Source: Tissierella_B sp964485455
GTDB lineage: Bacteria; Bacillota; Clostridia; Tissierellales; Tissierellaceae
Reading direction: 5' to 3'
DNA length: 7,051 nt
NCBI GenBank assembly: GCA_964485455.1
Contig: CAZAJU010000099.1
Span: 1 to 7,051 of the forward strand
The number at the start of each line of letters is the position of its first letter. The stretch's first letter is position 1. Positions 6,292 to 7,051 of this stretch are shown here, in pieces. The position numbers were made by a program, and so were the translations under genes. The notes beneath the pieces were generated by a model, which was not told the origin of the DNA, did not search any database, and saw only the letters and a program-made list of their open reading frames with translations.

Positions 6292-6864
6292 TTAAATTTT
6301 ATCAAAAATTGAATCCCACAAAGCTATATTACTGCAAGACACTCCATCTGCATTAGCCTTTAATATATTTTCTATTTGCTCTTTTGTATTTACTAAGCCA
6401 CCTAAAATTAAGGGCTTATTTATTTCGGCCTTTAGAATGTGAACCATGGGATATACCCAAGATGGCATAATCTCTACCATATCCGGGTCATTTTCCTTTA
6501 TGATTTCTATGGCATTCTTTAGTGAGCTTGAATCTATAAGAAATATTCTCTGTATGGTAATTAATTCCTTCTTTTTAGCGGCCCTTAGGATATTGCTTTT
6601 AGTGGATACAATGCCTGCAGGATCGATATATTTTTTAATAAAATTTATAGCATCCTTATCAGTAGATAAGCCCTTTATTAGATCTGTATGCAAAAATATA
6701 GGTTTCTTCTTATTGCAGGACTTAAAATCATCTTCCAATAAATCATTTAACCTAGCATTCATTAGTATAACAGATGAAACCTTAGAATCTACAGCAAGCT
6801 GTAAATTTTCATGTTGAGCAGCAGCTATTACAGGGTTATTCCTCAATATACCATTTATATCCAA
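6292..6864 (-). CDS. glpP: glycerol-3-phosphate responsive antiterminator GlpP
   Basis: GlpP binds glycerol-3-phosphate and the leader RNA of glp genes and prevents early termination. This 190-residue protein shows the whole family pattern (PF04309 type, a small TIM-barrel fold): NNPVIAA near the N-terminus, HTDLIKGLS (59-67), GIVSTKSN (84-91), TIQR (103-106), DMVEIMPSW (128-136), LILGGLVNTKEQ (152-163) and ADGVSCSN (172-179). I start it at the TTG (6864-6862), giving MDINGILRNNPV, because AAAGGTGG lies eight bases upstream and clostridial relatives begin this way. A GTG at 6876 would add four residues but sits inside that ribosome binding site. The gene lies directly upstream of the leader RNA and importer operon, as glpP lies upstream of glpFK in B. 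subtilis, so that operon is its likely target. Confidence 0.95.
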   Translation of the reverse strand: MDINGILRNNPVIAAAQHENLQLAVDSKVSSVILMNARLNDLLEDDFKSCNKKKPIFLHTDLIKGLSTDKDAINFIKKYIDPAGIVSTKSNILRAAKKKELITIQRIFLIDSSSLKNAIEIIKENDPDMVEIMPSWVYPMVHILKAEINKPLILGGLVNTKEQIENILKANADGVSCSNIALWDSIFDKI

Positions 6865-6872
6865 AACACATA

Positions 6873-6880
6873 CCACCTTT
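6873..6880 (-). promoter_or_regulatory. ribosome binding site deciding the glpP start
   Basis: AAAGGTGG is eight bases upstream of TTG at 6864-6862. The only earlier in-frame start, GTG at 6876-6874, overlaps this site, and a TAA stop lies two codons before that GTG. The TTG start is therefore favoured. Confidence 0.65.
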
Positions 6881-7051
6881 TAAACTTAGTCTTGAATCAA
6901 ACATAACATCCTTATGTAAATTCCATGTTAAGTTTATATTAATTTAAGCATGACTTGTAGAAATTATTTCACATCAGTGCAACGATATGGGGGATATCTA
7001 CACCTCGTTACATTAGTAGGATTTATAGAAGGATTCTTACATCGGGATAAA
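6881..7051. other. upstream region of glpP, no gene assigned
   Basis: No convincing promoter for glpP is visible. The best candidate, TTGCAC - 17 nt - TACAAG on the minus strand, is weak. A small inverted repeat GATAT-GGGGG-ATATC lies at 6984-6998. A plus-strand frame from ATG at 6950 (MTCRNYFTSVQRYGGYLHLV...) stays open for 34 codons to the window edge, but it has no ribosome binding site and no family I recognise. Confidence 0.3.

Noticed and set aside
6446..6817. 123-codon plus-strand open frame opposite glpP
   Set aside because: Although long, it mirrors glpP, whose family motifs are unmistakable; no independent evidence of coding was seen.
1..7051. CRISPR array, tRNA/rRNA genes, insertion sequences or toxin-antitoxin genes
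   Set aside because: No regularly spaced repeats, no cloverleaf or rRNA-like stretch, no transposase motif or terminal inverted repeats, and no small paired genes were seen.

Overview
The window reads as a low-GC, anaerobic Firmicutes (Clostridia-like) chromosome. The DNA is very AT-rich, genes are tightly packed on one strand with strong AGGAGG-type ribosome binding sites, and the binding protein is a lipoprotein. The glycerol regulator is the Firmicutes antiterminator GlpP. Apart from small uncertain fragments at both edges, everything is coded on the minus strand, so genes run from high to low coordinates.

Layout in transcription order: glpP (6864-6292, re-started at a TTG); a 234-nt gap with a sigma-A-type promoter (6215-6243) and a strongly folded leader RNA (about 6209-6085) that ends in a terminator-like stem plus U-tract; a Cof-type HAD phosphatase (6057-5260); a lipoprotein solute-binding protein (5229-3889); an intercistronic hairpin (3849-3869); two MalF/MalG-type permeases (3824-2904 and 2914-2087) that overlap by 11 nt; an MalK/UgpC-type ATPase (2075-972); a xylose-isomerase-like TIM-barrel protein (988-197) that overlaps the ATPase by 17 nt; and a perfect 17-bp terminator (151-106).

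Inferred working model: GlpP senses glycerol-3-phosphate and lets RNA polymerase read through the leader terminator into a six-gene operon. The operon encodes a complete UgpBAEC-like importer for a glycerol-phosphate-type or related polyol/sugar ligand, plus two soluble enzymes, a HAD phosphatase and a metal-dependent TIM-barrel enzyme, that would process the imported compound. The usual partners of GlpP (GlpF, GlpK, GlpD) and the usual Ugp partner (a GDPD-family diesterase, UgpQ) are not in the window.

The points most worth a second look are the branched leader RNA, the pairing of GlpP with a CUT1 ABC importer, and the AP-endonuclease-2-family barrel where a glycerophosphodiesterase would be expected. 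The family assignments are firm. The transported substrate and both enzyme reactions are inference.
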